64,000 bases of DNA from Gammaproteobacteria bacterium (GCA_018825305.1 JAHJEO010000018.1:310001-374000), one strand, 5' to 3'; shown: positions 36,787 to 46,442, counted from the first letter of the stretch. The notes: generated from the letters alone by a model not told the origin. A program made the numbers and translations.

Positions 36787-37670
36787 AGGTCAAGTTCTGG
36801 GGTGTGCGCGGCTCGATCCCTTCGCCCGGGCCGCATACCGTGCGCTACGGCGGCAACACCACCTGCATCGAGGTGCGCAGCGACGACGACACGTTGATCA
36901 TCCTCGATGGTGGCACCGGCATCTTTCCCCTGGCGCAGTCGCTGCTCGCACGACTGCCAGTCGCGGCCAATATTTTCATTACCCATACCCACTGGGATCA
37001 CATCCAGGGCCTGCCGTTCTTCACGCCGCTCTACATCCCGGGCAACAGCGTGACAATCCACGGCGCTCACGACATCATTTCCGGGCAGGGCATTGGCCAG
37101 GTGATGGACGTGCAGTTGCAGTACAGCTATTTCCCGATCCGCGAGGCCGAACTGCGCGCCGCCATCAGCTACGAAACGCTGACCGTTGGTGCGCCGGTCG
37201 TCGTTGGCGATGCCTCGGTGACCAGCACCCTGCTCAATCATCCAGTGATCAATCTCGGCTATCGCATCGACTGCAACGGCAAGTCGGTGTTCTTCACCGG
37301 TGACCACGAACCGGAGGCCAACATCTACGAGCCGGAGGACGAGGGCTACGCCGAATACCAGCACCACGTGGAACAGAAACAGGCTGGAATCGAGGCCGCG
37401 ATGCGCGGCGTCGATGTGCTGATCGTCGACTCTTCCTACACCGTGGAGGAATACCCGGCCAAGCGCGGCTGGGGGCACGGCACCTTCGATGGCGCCATCG
37501 CCCAGGCGCGGCGCGTCGGCGCGAAGCAACTGGTCTGCACCCATCACGAGCCGACGCGCAGCGACGACGAACTTGAAAGGGTTTTTGCCGCAGCCGTCGC
37601 CCGTGCGGGCAGGTGCCCGGGCGACCCCGAGTTTCTTCTTGCCTACGAAGGCCTGGAAATCGCAATCTAG
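36783..37670 (+). CDS. Metallo-beta-lactamase-fold hydrolase
   Basis: The 295-aa protein belongs to the MBL-fold family that begins WGVRGSIPSPGPHTVRYGGN. It has the metal motif THTHWDHIQG (HxHxDH), a second metal histidine in LLNHPVINLGYRI and an aspartate in FTGDHEPE. Some relatives are cyclic-nucleotide phosphodiesterases, which is notable since the next gene has a cyclic-nucleotide-binding domain; this link is inference. It is translationally coupled to the HDOD gene by a 4-base overlap. Confidence 0.82.
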   Translation: MKVKFWGVRGSIPSPGPHTVRYGGNTTCIEVRSDDDTLIILDGGTGIFPLAQSLLARLPVAANIFITHTHWDHIQGLPFFTPLYIPGNSVTIHGAHDIISGQGIGQVMDVQLQYSYFPIREAELRAAISYETLTVGAPVVVGDASVTSTLLNHPVINLGYRIDCNGKSVFFTGDHEPEANIYEPEDEGYAEYQHHVEQKQAGIEAAMRGVDVLIVDSSYTVEEYPAKRGWGHGTFDGAIAQARRVGAKQLVCTHHEPTRSDDELERVFAAAVARAGRCPGDPEFLLAYEGLEIAI

Positions 37671-37702
37671 GCCGATTGCTGCCATCCAGCCCAATCGCGG
37701 CT

Positions 37703-37730
37703 TTGGTTTTGTGCGGTGCAGCAGTATACT
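37703..37730 (+). promoter_or_regulatory. Candidate promoter for the fusion kinase gene
   Basis: TTGGTT (37703-37708) and TATACT (37725-37730, 5 of 6 matches) are spaced by 16 bases, about 65 bases before the ATG at 37797. Confidence 0.35.
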
Positions 37731-37796
37731 TGCCGGTATCTGCCATAGTTGCCGCAACATGTTTGTCGCGGCGGCGGGCCAAGTCACGAGGCCATC

Positions 37797-40124
37797 ATGA
37801 CCCCAGCCGAACTCATTCAGTTTCTCAGCAAGAAGGTTCCCCTGTTCAAGGGGTTCGATGTCGCCAACATCGAGGAAATCGCAGCACTTTCGGAGTTGCG
37901 GACATTCGAGGGTAACCAGGCGATTCTGGAATGCGGTGCCGCCGGCAGTTTCTTCGGCGTGCTGGTGAGCGGCCATGCCGAAATCTCGGTGACCGACAGC
38001 CATGGCGGGCGCGTCCAGGTGGCCAAGCTCGAGGACGGCGACGTCTTCGGCGAGATGTCGCTGCTGACCGGCGATCGCACCGTGGCCGATGTCATCGCCG
38101 GCAACCGCTGCTTCGTGCTGATGATCCCGCAGGATGTGTTCAACAGCCGCATTCTCGTCAGCCCGCGCGCCATCACTTATCTGGCCCGCCTGCTGGCCGA
38201 ACGCGCCCGCGCCCAGGCGGTTGACCTCACCAGTCGCCAGTTGCACGACCAGGCCCTGACCCGCTCGTCCGACCCCTATGCGCTGAGTCTCAAGACCGAT
38301 GTGCCGGGCAAGATACTGGCCCTCAACGTCGGTGTCAGCCAGATCCACTTTGGCGTCTATGACACCCACGACGAGCGCAGCGATGTCCACGGCGTCATCG
38401 ACAACAGCGACGGCGTTACCGCGCGCATTACTCTGACGGCCGGTGGCAAGGCCGTGCATCGGCAGCGCCCGGCCTTCGCGCTGGAGGATTTCCTCAAGGT
38501 GCTGTTCGAGTCGATGCAGTCGCTCGACGATGTCTACCTGTTCACGCCCTTCGAGGTCGTGGCCGTCGGCCACCGGGTGGTGCATGGTGGCGCCAAGTTT
38601 TCCAGCGCGGCGCTGATCACGCCTCAGGTGATGGAAGACATCGAGGCACTGTCTGTGTTCGCGCCCCTGCACAATCCCCACAATCTGGTTGGCATCCGCG
38701 AGGCGAAGAAGTATTTTCCAACGGCGCCGCACGTCGCTGTCTTCGACACCGCCTTCCACCAGACGCTGGCGCCCTACGCCTATCTCTACGGCCTGCCCTA
38801 CGACCTTTACAAGAAGGAGGGCATCCGCCGCTACGGTTTCCACGGCACCTCGCACCGCTACATCTCGCTCAAGTCGGCCGAGGTGCTGAAGCGGCCGCTG
38901 GGCGAACTCGAGATCATCTCCTGCCACCTCGGCATCGGCTCGTCGATTTGCGCCATCGACCATGGCCGCTCGGTCGACACCACCATGGGGATGACGCCAT
39001 CAGACGGACTCATCATGGCCAGCCGCGCCGGCAGCATCGACCCGGCGGTGATGATCCACCTGATGGACCACTACGGCATGTCGGCCGAGGCGCTGAGCCA
39101 GCTGATCAATACCGAGAGCGGCCTGAAGGGCATCTCGGGCATATCCAGCGACATCCACGCCATCGAGGAAGCCGCCGCCGAGGGCCACCACCGTGCGTTG
39201 CTGGCGCACAAGGCCTATTGCTACCAGATCAAGAAAAACATCGGTGCCTATGTCGCAGCCATGGGCGGGCTTGACGTGCTGGCCTTCACCGGCGACATCG
39301 GCGAAACCAGTCCCACCGTGCGCAGCCTGGCCTGCCAAGGCCTGGCCTACATGGGCATCAAGCTCGACGAGGAAAAGAACCGCACGCTCGAACGTGCCGG
39401 CTGCTGCGGCGTGATTTCTGCCGACGATTCGCCGGTAACGGTCCTGGTCATCGCCAATGACGACGAGCGGCTGGTGGCATGGGAAGCATTGCGCGCCGTC
39501 GAGCGCAACCAGATCAGCCTGGCGATCCAGGACGAGGCCGCGGCACCGATTCCCATCGAGATATCGGCCCACCATGTGCATCTGGCGCAGAGCGATGTCG
39601 ACCAGTTGTTCGGTCCCGGCCACCAGCTTACGCCCGAACACGAACTGTCCCAGCCCGGCCAGTTCGCCTGCAAGGAAAAGGTCGATCTCGTCGGCCCCAA
39701 GGGCACCATCGCCAATGTGCGCGTGCTCGGCCCGACGCGCAAGGAAACCCAGGTCGAGATCGCCATGACCGAGCAGTTCAAGCTCGGCATCCAGCCGCCG
39801 ATCCGCGAATCGGGCGACCTCGCCAACACGCCTGGCATCACGCTCAAGGGCACTGGTGGCACCGCTACCATCGAGCGCGGCGTCATTTGTGCGCAAAGGC
39901 ATATCCACATGTCGCCCGAGGACGCGATGAAGCTGCGGCTGCGCGACAAGTACGTCGTGCGCGTGCGCGTCGAGGGCGACCGCGAACTGATCTACGGCGA
40001 CGTCGTGGTGCGCGTCAATCCCAACTACCGCCTGGCCATGCACATCGACACCGACGAAGGCAACGCCGCCAACATCCGCACCGGCATGGTTGGCTTCATC
40101 GAGGAAATCCAGAGCCGGCGGTGA
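37797..40124 (+). CDS. Fusion of cyclic-nucleotide-binding domain, acetate kinase and PduL phosphotransacylase
   Basis: The 775-aa protein has three parts. Residues about 5-140 form a CRP-type cyclic-nucleotide-binding domain (GDVFGEMSLLTGDRTVADV) without a DNA-binding domain. Residues about 173-570 are an acetate-kinase domain with VGHRVVHGG, FDTAFHQT, RYGFHGTSHRYIS and ASRAGSIDP. Residues about 584-775 are a PduL-type phosphotransacylase with the metal histidines in SAHHVHL and QRHIHMSPEDA. Such a protein could convert acyl-CoA to acyl-phosphate and then to acid plus ATP. The kinase domain deviates at NVGVSQIHF (usual NAGSSS) and HLGIG (usual HLGNG), so substrate or activity may differ. Confidence 0.88.
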   Translation: MTPAELIQFLSKKVPLFKGFDVANIEEIAALSELRTFEGNQAILECGAAGSFFGVLVSGHAEISVTDSHGGRVQVAKLEDGDVFGEMSLLTGDRTVADVIAGNRCFVLMIPQDVFNSRILVSPRAITYLARLLAERARAQAVDLTSRQLHDQALTRSSDPYALSLKTDVPGKILALNVGVSQIHFGVYDTHDERSDVHGVIDNSDGVTARITLTAGGKAVHRQRPAFALEDFLKVLFESMQSLDDVYLFTPFEVVAVGHRVVHGGAKFSSAALITPQVMEDIEALSVFAPLHNPHNLVGIREAKKYFPTAPHVAVFDTAFHQTLAPYAYLYGLPYDLYKKEGIRRYGFHGTSHRYISLKSAEVLKRPLGELEIISCHLGIGSSICAIDHGRSVDTTMGMTPSDGLIMASRAGSIDPAVMIHLMDHYGMSAEALSQLINTESGLKGISGISSDIHAIEEAAAEGHHRALLAHKAYCYQIKKNIGAYVAAMGGLDVLAFTGDIGETSPTVRSLACQGLAYMGIKLDEEKNRTLERAGCCGVISADDSPVTVLVIANDDERLVAWEALRAVERNQISLAIQDEAAAPIPIEISAHHVHLAQSDVDQLFGPGHQLTPEHELSQPGQFACKEKVDLVGPKGTIANVRVLGPTRKETQVEIAMTEQFKLGIQPPIRESGDLANTPGITLKGTGGTATIERGVICAQRHIHMSPEDAMKLRLRDKYVVRVRVEGDRELIYGDVVVRVNPNYRLAMHIDTDEGNAANIRTGMVGFIEEIQSRR

Positions 40125-40129
40125 CGCCT

Positions 40130-40156
40130 CGCCGTCCCGCTAGCGCCGACTTTTTT
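40130..40156 (-). repeat. Dispersed short repeat, intergenic copy
   Basis: Read on the minus strand this is a run of A followed by GTCGGCGCTAGCGGGACGGC. It differs from the copy at 53723 at one core position and begins 5 bases after the stop of the fusion gene. Confidence 0.65.
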
Positions 40157-40256
40157 GGTCCGCGACGCCAGTGCTTGATGTATGTCAAAAGTCGTAGTGG
40201 CGGGGTGCCGGACAATCGGCGCTCGCTTTAGCTGCCGCAACGACGAGGGTCGCACC

Positions 40257-40724
40257 GTGCCTATCCAGTGGAGCAAAAAATTCGAAACCGGAAATCCCGA
40301 CATTGATCGGGAGCACCGTCACCTGTTCGATCTGGTGAACCTGCTCGACACCGCGCTGGAAAAGCCCGAGCCCCACATCCTCAGCATGGTGTTCCTGCAG
40401 TTGGCCGGTTACATCTGCCACCACCTCGTTTCGGAAGAATCGCTGGCCGCGCGCTACCAGGTCGATGCGGCCCTGCAGGAGCGACTGCACCGGGAGCATC
40501 AGACCTTCGTCGCCGAGATCGGGCGATTGCAGCATCTGATGGAGGCAAGCCCGGTAAAGGCGGCGCGCGACCTGCATGCCTGCCTCATCGACTTCATCAA
40601 CAATCACGTGCTGACCACCGACTTCGCCCTTGCCGCCGCCTTGCCGGGCAACCGGCCGCCGGACGACTACGAAGCCGATGAAGCCGAGCGGCGCAGCTTC
40701 GCGCTGCGTCTGGTCGGCAGCTAG
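40257..40724 (+). CDS. Hemerythrin-like protein
   Basis: Bacterial hemerythrins bind O2 at a di-iron site and often act in oxygen sensing or supply. The 155-aa protein has GNPDIDREHRHLFDLVN, HHLVSEE, HREH and NNHVLTTDF in order. The third motif has two residues between its histidines where the family has three, so one ligand may be shifted. I chose GTG 40257 (MPIQWSKKFETGNPDID), since the in-frame codon at 40182 adds a non-homologous leader. It stands alone between short intergenic regions. Confidence 0.82.
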   Translation: MPIQWSKKFETGNPDIDREHRHLFDLVNLLDTALEKPEPHILSMVFLQLAGYICHHLVSEESLAARYQVDAALQERLHREHQTFVAEIGRLQHLMEASPVKAARDLHACLIDFINNHVLTTDFALAAALPGNRPPDDYEADEAERRSFALRLVGS

Positions 40725-40740
40725 CCGACAGCCGGTTTCG

Positions 40741-40759
40741 GCCCGCCCGTGATGCGGGC
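40741..40759. terminator. Short hairpin after hemerythrin gene
   Basis: GCCCGC and GCGGGC form a 6-bp stem with a 7-base loop 17 bases after the stop codon. No clear T-run follows, so this is only a weak terminator candidate. Confidence 0.3.
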
Positions 40760-40854
40760 TCGCTCCTGTTTGGCCCCGCATCGCCGTAGAATTGATGGCT
40801 ACATGTCCATCCGGCGACGTCTGGCGTCGTCCTTCAAGGGGTAACAATGCAGGT

Positions 40855-41664
40855 ATGAGCCACCAATCCGAAACTCTCATCGAGATCGACGACCTGCACT
40901 TTTCCTATGGCTCGCGCAAGATATTCAACGGCATCAGCCTGCGCGTGCCGCGCGGCAAGGTGGTGGCCATCCTCGGCGCCGGCGGCTCGGGCAAGAGCAC
41001 GCTGCTGCGCCTGATCGGCGGGCAACTGCGGCCCGATAGCGGCAGCGTCAAGGTCGACGGCCGCGTCATCCATGAGCTGGACCGCCAGGGCCTCTACGAG
41101 ATGCGCCGCAACATGGGGCTGATGTTCCAGGCCGGCGGGCTGTTCAGTGACCTTTCGGTGTTCGACAACATCGCCTTCCCGATGCGCGAGCTGACGGACA
41201 TTCCGGAAGAACTGATACATGACCTGGTGCTGATGAAGTTGCACTCGGTCGGCCTGCGTGGCACCACCGGGCTGATGCCGAACGAACTCTCCGGCGGCAT
41301 GGCCCGGCGGGTGGCGCTGGCGCGGGCCATCGCGCTCGATCCGATGCTGACCATGTACGACGAACCGTTCGCCGGCCTCGATCCCATCTCGCTCAACGTG
41401 ATCGCCCGGCTGATCCGGCGCCTCAACGATGCGCTGGGCGTGACCTCCATCGTGGTGACCTACGACGTTTCCGAATCGCTCAAGGTCGTGGATTACGTCT
41501 ACCTGATCCACAACGGTGTGGTCGAGGCGGAGGGCACGGCCGAGGAACTGCTGGCCTCCGATTCACCCTTCGTCGTCCAGTTCCTCCATGCCCACCCCAA
41601 CGGGCCAGTTGCCTTCCACATGGAAAGCGCGCCCTACGGCCAGGACCTCGGCATCGGCGCATGA
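40855..41664 (+). CDS. MlaF-like ABC transporter ATP-binding protein
   Basis: The 269-aa protein has Walker A LGAGGSGKSTLL, signature LSGGMARRVALARA and Walker B DPMLTMYDEPFAGLD, and resembles MlaF, the ATPase of the retrograde phospholipid transporter. The MlaF-typical FQAGGLFSDLSVFDNIAFPMRE is present. The usual partners MlaE, MlaD and MlaC do not follow; only a small two-helix protein does. ATG 40855 gives the normal N-terminus. Confidence 0.82.
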   Translation: MSHQSETLIEIDDLHFSYGSRKIFNGISLRVPRGKVVAILGAGGSGKSTLLRLIGGQLRPDSGSVKVDGRVIHELDRQGLYEMRRNMGLMFQAGGLFSDLSVFDNIAFPMRELTDIPEELIHDLVLMKLHSVGLRGTTGLMPNELSGGMARRVALARAIALDPMLTMYDEPFAGLDPISLNVIARLIRRLNDALGVTSIVVTYDVSESLKVVDYVYLIHNGVVEAEGTAEELLASDSPFVVQFLHAHPNGPVAFHMESAPYGQDLGIGA

Positions 41665-41689
41665 TGCGGCTGCTCGTGCGAAAGCCGCG

Positions 41690-41938
41690 ATGCTAGACCC
41701 GGACGCCGTCGCCCTGCTGGGACAACTGGGCATCAGTCCCGAAATGATCGAGGCGTCCCTGTCCGCTCTGCTGTTCCTGACGATTCTGACCGTAGCGACC
41801 GCCATCCCGACGGCAGTGCTGGCCAAGCGCAAGGGACGCTCCGTTACCGGCTGGGTCATCCTTGCCCTCTCGCTGCCGGTGGTGCCGTTGCTGCTGATCT
41901 GGCTGCTGCCGAAACTCGACACGCCAGCCCGGAAATAG
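41690..41938 (+). CDS. Small two-helix membrane protein
   Basis: The 82-aa product has two hydrophobic helices (LLFLTILTVATAIPTAVLA and VILALSLPVVPLLLIWLLP) separated by KRKGRSVTG. I do not recognise the family. It starts 25 bases after the MlaF-like gene and is followed by a strong terminator, so it is probably co-transcribed with it. It is too small to replace MlaE. Confidence 0.55.
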   Translation: MLDPDAVALLGQLGISPEMIEASLSALLFLTILTVATAIPTAVLAKRKGRSVTGWVILALSLPVVPLLLIWLLPKLDTPARK

Positions 41939-41957
41939 GCGGACGCAGAGAGTGTGC

Positions 41958-41995
41958 AAAAGACTTCGGCCCGGTTTCCCGGGCCGAAGTCTTTT
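41958..41995. terminator. Bidirectional rho-independent terminator
   Basis: A perfect 14-bp stem (AGACTTCGGCCCGG with its complement) and a TTTC loop are extended by A and T runs on either side. It separates the plus-strand mlaF operon from the minus-strand nrdJ and could stop transcription from both sides. Confidence 0.92.
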
Positions 41996-42049
41996 TCAGA
42001 ACCCGTCCAACTGCGTTGGGCGGGTGTGGCCTAACTGCTCAATTGCTCA

Positions 42050-44932
42050 TCAGCCGCAACTGCCCACCGCGCCGCAGGCGGTGCAGAAGTCGCAGCCGTC
42101 CTTGCGGATCACGGTCATGTTGCCGCATTCGCCGCAGAGCGAACCCTGCGTGATCTTGAGTTCGCCTTTTTCGCGCGGCATTTCGAGGATGCCCATTTCG
42201 CGCGTCGGATAGCCGTTCTCGTCGAGGATGCCGAGCATGGCGTAGCGGTGCATGATGAGGCGCGCGATGTAGGCGACGGTCGAGGGCCAGTTCTGCTGCT
42301 TGTTGGAGCCGGGCACCTTGGCCATGAAATCGCCGAGTGGCTCCGGGTAGTTCAGGAGCTTCCGGAGCTTCATGCCGATCCACGCCGGGTCCATCACGCG
42401 CATGTCGAGCGAGAGCAGGCGCGTGAGGCCGTCGAGCGCGCGCGGGTAGTTGCCGGAGAGCCAGACCGAGTAGGGGCGGGTGACGCCGTCGGGCAGGGTG
42501 ATTTCCTTGAGGCCGAGCACGAACTCCTCGCCCGAGGCGGGGTTGGAGATGTCGACCGTCCAGGACAGTGTGCCGTCGGTGCCGGTCTTGGGCTCGTCGC
42601 GCGAGAACATGCAGTCGAGCACCGGTGTCGGATCGTTGGAATCCAGCGGGCACAGCTGCTCGCAGCGGTGGCGCACCACCTGCGCCAGCGCCGAGATGGC
42701 GCCGGGTACAAGACGGCGTTCGCCGACGGGCGGGAAGGGGATCTCGAAGGATTCCTCGCCGACGGTACGGGCCAGTACGTCGAGCTTGAGCTTGAGCCAG
42801 GCCTTGTCGTTGGCGCGCATGTCCATCGACAGCGTCTTGGCGACGGCGCCAAGGCCGCGCGGCTGTTCGACGCCATTGACCCATACCTCGAAGGGCACGG
42901 CGCGGCCCAGGCCGTTCTCGATCTGGCCGACGAACAGCGCGAACTCGCCGTGCGGCGTTTCGATCATGTAGCTCCAGGCGATGTTGCCCTCGTGCATGCG
43001 TGGGCGGCTGGGCCAGCGCAGGGATGCCAGCACCGGGGCGGGCAGCGAGCCGATCGAAAGACGCTTGTTGGCGGAGTCGTAGGTGACGTCCTGCGGCTGC
43101 TTCTGGTTGTGGCTGCCGCCACTGGGCTCCACCGACAGCACCGAGCCGAGCACCTTGTTGGGGCGGTAGGTGGCCAGGCCCTTGAGGCCGGCTTTCCAGG
43201 CATCGAGATAGAGATGCTCGAAATCGGCGTAGGGATAATCCTCGGGCACGTTGACGGTCTTGGAAATGGCCGTGTCGATGCACGGCGCGACCGCCGCCAC
43301 CATGTCCTTGTGCGCGTGCGCCGAGATTTCCAGCGCGGTGACGAAGTAGTCCGGCAGCTTGGTGACGTCGCTGCCGCCGTGCTTGTAGAGACGCCAGGCG
43401 TAGTCCTCGACCGCGTACTCCTTGAAGGTGCCATCGCTCATGCGCTTCTTGCGGGTGTAGGTCCAGGAGAAGGGCGGTTCGATGCCGTTGGAGGCGTTGT
43501 CGGCGAAGGCCAGCGAGATGGTGCCGGTGGGCGCGATCGACAGCAGGTGCGAGTTGCGCAGGCCATGCTTGCGGATCTTGTCCTTGATCTCCTGCGGCAG
43601 GCGCGAGGCGAAGTTGCCGCCGGTGAGATAGAGGTCGGCGTTGAACAGCGGGAAGGCGCCGCGCTCCTTGGCCAGTTCGACCGAGTAGAGGTAGGAGCGG
43701 TCGCGCATGTATTCGGAAATCTTCGTCGCCATGCTGCGGGCCTCGGGCGTGTCGTACTTGAGGCGGAGCATGATCAGCGCGTCGCCCAGCCCGGTGAAGC
43801 CAAGTCCGACGCGGCGCTTCGATTCGGCTTCCTTGCGCTGCTGATCGAGCGGCCAGTGGGTGGCGTCGAGGACGTTGTCGAGCATGCGCACCGAGGTGTC
43901 GATCACCGCGCCGAAGGCGGCGTAGTCGAATTCCGCATTCTGCTCGAAGGGGTGCTTGACGAACTTGGTGAGGTTGATCGAGCCCAGGCAGCAGCAGCCG
44001 TAAGCCGGCAGCGGCTGCTCGGCGCAGGGGTTGGTGGCCTCGATGGTCTCGCAGTAGTTGAGGTTGTTGTCCTTGTTCATGCGGTCGAGGAAGAGGATCC
44101 CCGGCTCGGCATGATCGTAGGTGGAACGCATGACCTGGTCCCACAGCTCGCGCGCCTTGAGCTTGCGATAGACCCAGAGGCCGTCCTCGCGCTGGTAGGC
44201 GCCGGCGGCGAGGATGTCGGCCGATGGCGTGGCGCGGTGGGCCAGTTCGACCTCGCCGTCGGCCTCGACCGCTTCCATGAAGGGGTCGGTAACGCCGACG
44301 GAAATGTTGAAGTTGGTGAGGTCGCCGCTGTCCTTGGCGTGGATGAATTCCTCGATGTCCGGGTGGTCGCAGCGCAGCACGCCCATCTGGGCGCCGCGGC
44401 GGCTGCCGGCGGACTCGACGGTCTCGCAGGAGCGGTCGAACACGCGCATGTAGGAGACGGGGCCGGAGGCGCGCGACTGGGTGCCCTTCACATGGGCGCC
44501 GATCGGGCGGATGCTGGAAAAGTCGTAGCCGACGCCGCCGCCGCGCCGCATGGTCTCGGCGGCTTGCAGCAGCGCGGTGTAGATGCCGGGGCGGCCATCG
44601 ACAATTTCGGAAATCGAATCGCCGACCGGCTGCACGAAGCAGTTGATGAGGGTGGCGCAAAGGTCGGTGCCGGCGGCGGAGTTGATGCGGCCGGCGGGAA
44701 CGAAGCCGTTTTCCTGGGCTTCGAGGAATTTCGCTTCCCAGTGGGGGCGCTTGTCTTCCTTTTCGATGGCAGCGAGGGCGCGGGCGACGCGGGTGCGGAC
44801 GTCGCGGACGTCTCTTTCACCGCCTTTTGCGTACTTCTCGAGCAGGACCTCGCCCGAGATCTCCTGTGGTAATGGCAGGCCAAGCTGTTGATGATTAACT
44901 GTTTCCTCGGTAGTCTCGGTCATCATTGTCAT
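42050..44932 (-). CDS. nrdJ: Adenosylcobalamin-dependent ribonucleotide reductase (class II)
   Basis: NrdJ reduces ribonucleotides to deoxyribonucleotides with coenzyme B12 and does not need oxygen. The 960-aa protein has the family regions [49 protein letters not shown] and [13 protein letters not shown]. The C-terminus has paired CxxC motifs (LCGECGN and CDFCTACG), which resemble a zinc ribbon or redox tail. It is a single gene, with two NrdR-like boxes 137-165 bases upstream. The enzyme suits life at varying oxygen. Confidence 0.96.
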   Translation of the reverse strand: MTMMTETTEETVNHQQLGLPLPQEISGEVLLEKYAKGGERDVRDVRTRVARALAAIEKEDKRPHWEAKFLEAQENGFVPAGRINSAAGTDLCATLINCFVQPVGDSISEIVDGRPGIYTALLQAAETMRRGGGVGYDFSSIRPIGAHVKGTQSRASGPVSYMRVFDRSCETVESAGSRRGAQMGVLRCDHPDIEEFIHAKDSGDLTNFNISVGVTDPFMEAVEADGEVELAHRATPSADILAAGAYQREDGLWVYRKLKARELWDQVMRSTYDHAEPGILFLDRMNKDNNLNYCETIEATNPCAEQPLPAYGCCCLGSINLTKFVKHPFEQNAEFDYAAFGAVIDTSVRMLDNVLDATHWPLDQQRKEAESKRRVGLGFTGLGDALIMLRLKYDTPEARSMATKISEYMRDRSYLYSVELAKERGAFPLFNADLYLTGGNFASRLPQEIKDKIRKHGLRNSHLLSIAPTGTISLAFADNASNGIEPPFSWTYTRKKRMSDGTFKEYAVEDYAWRLYKHGGSDVTKLPDYFVTALEISAHAHKDMVAAVAPCIDTAISKTVNVPEDYPYADFEHLYLDAWKAGLKGLATYRPNKVLGSVLSVEPSGGSHNQKQPQDVTYDSANKRLSIGSLPAPVLASLRWPSRPRMHEGNIAWSYMIETPHGEFALFVGQIENGLGRAVPFEVWVNGVEQPRGLGAVAKTLSMDMRANDKAWLKLKLDVLARTVGEESFEIPFPPVGERRLVPGAISALAQVVRHRCEQLCPLDSNDPTPVLDCMFSRDEPKTGTDGTLSWTVDISNPASGEEFVLGLKEITLPDGVTRPYSVWLSGNYPRALDGLTRLLSLDMRVMDPAWIGMKLRKLLNYPEPLGDFMAKVPGSNKQQNWPSTVAYIARLIMHRYAMLGILDENGYPTREMGILEMPREKGELKITQGSLCGECGNMTVIRKDGCDFCTACGAVGSCG

Positions 44933-45242
44933 ATCTTATTTTCCGAAGAGTGGGTGGGATCGGCGGGAGCTGTGCATGGGTCAGCGGGCGAAAAGATACT
45001 CCCCTCGTCGAAAAATGCAAACCAAAAAAAGACGCGCCTTTATAAATCAATTAGTTATATTTTTTCCTAGTATGGGTATTGTGTCAGGCATACTATATGT
45101 AGTAGGTTAGAAAAAGCTAATATTTCCCAAAAATCAGGCGATTGGGGCTGATTTGCCGCGACGAAAGTAATAGGCGGTGGAGAGGGTAGGCAGGGCCGAC
45201 GTGCCGAAACCGGCCCGGCGCCGTCCTGCCAGGGCCGAGTTT
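44933..45242. other. AT-rich intergenic region between nrdJ and ackA
   Basis: This 310-base gap has no plausible gene. Bases 45010-45130 are strongly AT-rich compared with the surrounding sequence and contain the two NrdR-like boxes. It lies downstream of ackA and upstream of nrdJ, and both genes read leftward, so it must hold the nrdJ promoter. I saw no cobalamin riboswitch signature in it. Confidence 0.7.
45069..45105 (-). promoter_or_regulatory. Two NrdR-like operator boxes upstream of nrdJ
   Basis: The NrdR repressor binds paired boxes of consensus ACACWATATATWGTGT. Bases 45090-45105 (ATACTATATGTAGTAG) match at 12 of 16 positions with an almost perfect core, and 45069-45084 (AGTATGGGTATTGTGT) match at 10 of 16 with a perfect right half. 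The box starts are 21 bases apart, two helical turns, which suits cooperative binding. Confidence 0.6.
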
Positions 45243-46442
45243 TCAGGCGAGCAGCCTGGCAGTGTGGCGGGCCAGCATCCATTCCTCGTTGGTCGGCAGC
45301 ACCAGGGCGGCGCCGCGGCTGGCCGCAGTGGATATCAGCACGGCGTCGGCGGCATTGGCCACCGGGTCGAGTTCGATGCCGAGCCAGCCGAGGCGGGAGC
45401 AGACCATTTGGCGCACCGGCGCGGCGTGTTCGCCGATGCCGCCGGTGAATACCAGGGCGTCGAGTCCGCCCAGGGCGGCGGCGAGCGAACCGATTTCGCG
45501 CACGATGCGATAGCAGAACAGTTCGACCGCTTCGGCGGCCTCGGGCGCCGGGCTGGCGAGAAGCTCGCGCATGTCCTGTGAAATGCCGGAAACGCCGAGC
45601 AGGCCGGATTCCTTGTAGAGCAGGTTGGTCAACGCCTTGGCGTCCATGCCGGCGTAGTCCATCAGGTAGAGCAGCACGCCGGGGTCGAGGCTGCCGCTGC
45701 GGGTGCCCATCATCAGCCCCTCGACGGCGGTGAAACCCATGGTGGTAACCATGCTCCTGCGCCCGAGCATGCCGCACATGGAGGCGCCGTTGCCCAGATG
45801 CGCGACGATGACCCGACCGTCGGCGCGGCCGGCGTCGAGATGCTGCGGCAGCACGTCGGCGATGTATTCGTAGGAGAGGCCGTGGAAGCCGTAGCGGCGC
45901 ACCCCCTGCGCGGTGATGCGGCGCGGCAGCGCAAACAGTTGCGCGACGGCGGGCTGGCTGCGATGGAAGGCGGTGTCGAAGCAGGCGACCTGCGGGATGC
46001 CGGGCAGCGCCGCGCGCATCGCCTCGATGCCGGCAAGGTTGTGCGGCTGGTGCAGCGGGGCGAGCGGGATGAAGGCCTGCAACTGGGCGATGGCGGCGGA
46101 GTCGAGGCGGATCGGCTGCGAGTATTTTTCGGCGCCATGCACCACGCGGTGGCCGACGCCGGCGATGGTGCGACCGTCCTCGTGGCGCTGTAGCCACTCG
46201 ACCAGAAAAGTCAGCGCGGCGCGATGCTGTGATTCGGGATGACCGGCGAGGTCGAGATCGACGTCGTCTAGAGTTTTGCCCGCCGCGTCCTTGGCCTTGA
46301 GGTGGGGGCTGGCGCCGATGCCGTCGATCTGCCCGAGCAACTCGGGCCGGGCGGGGATCCGGGCCGCGTCGCCGTCGAGGGCGAACAGCGCGAACTTGAT
46401 CGACGACGATCCGGCATTGATGGTGAGTATTGCCTGGCTCAT
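45243..46442 (-). CDS. ackA: Acetate kinase
   Basis: AckA interconverts acetyl-phosphate and ADP with acetate and ATP. The 399-aa protein has all standard sites: LTINAGSSSIKF, VGHRVVHG, FDTAFH, HLGNGASMCGM, GTRSGSLDPG, TGGIGE and LPTNEE. ATG 46442 is chosen because it gives the canonical N-terminus; the frame remains open upstream across the next gene. It follows the MaoC-Pta gene by 2 bases, so the two form an operon. Confidence 0.96.
   Translation of the reverse strand: MSQAILTINAGSSSIKFALFALDGDAARIPARPELLGQIDGIGASPHLKAKDAAGKTLDDVDLDLAGHPESQHRAALTFLVEWLQRHEDGRTIAGVGHRVVHGAEKYSQPIRLDSAAIAQLQAFIPLAPLHQPHNLAGIEAMRAALPGIPQVACFDTAFHRSQPAVAQLFALPRRITAQGVRRYGFHGLSYEYIADVLPQHLDAGRADGRVIVAHLGNGASMCGMLGRRSMVTTMGFTAVEGLMMGTRSGSLDPGVLLYLMDYAGMDAKALTNLLYKESGLLGVSGISQDMRELLASPAPEAAEAVELFCYRIVREIGSLAAALGGLDALVFTGGIGEHAAPVRQMVCSRLGWLGIELDPVANAADAVLISTAASRGAALVLPTNEEWMLARHTARLLA

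Noticed and set aside
41516-41689. Upstream in-frame extension of the small membrane protein
   Set aside because: It lies inside the mlaF-like gene in another frame and encodes a Ser/Arg-rich sequence typical of a shadow frame.
42039-44660. Long open frames overlapping nrdJ in other frames on both strands
   Set aside because: They are caused by high GC content and codon bias; the nrdJ frame has all family motifs.
44998-45004. Minus-strand GGGGAGTA upstream of nrdJ, resembling the yybP-ykoY (manganese) riboswitch core
   Set aside because: The second conserved loop and the flanking helices could not be found, and the downstream gene does not fit that riboswitch class.
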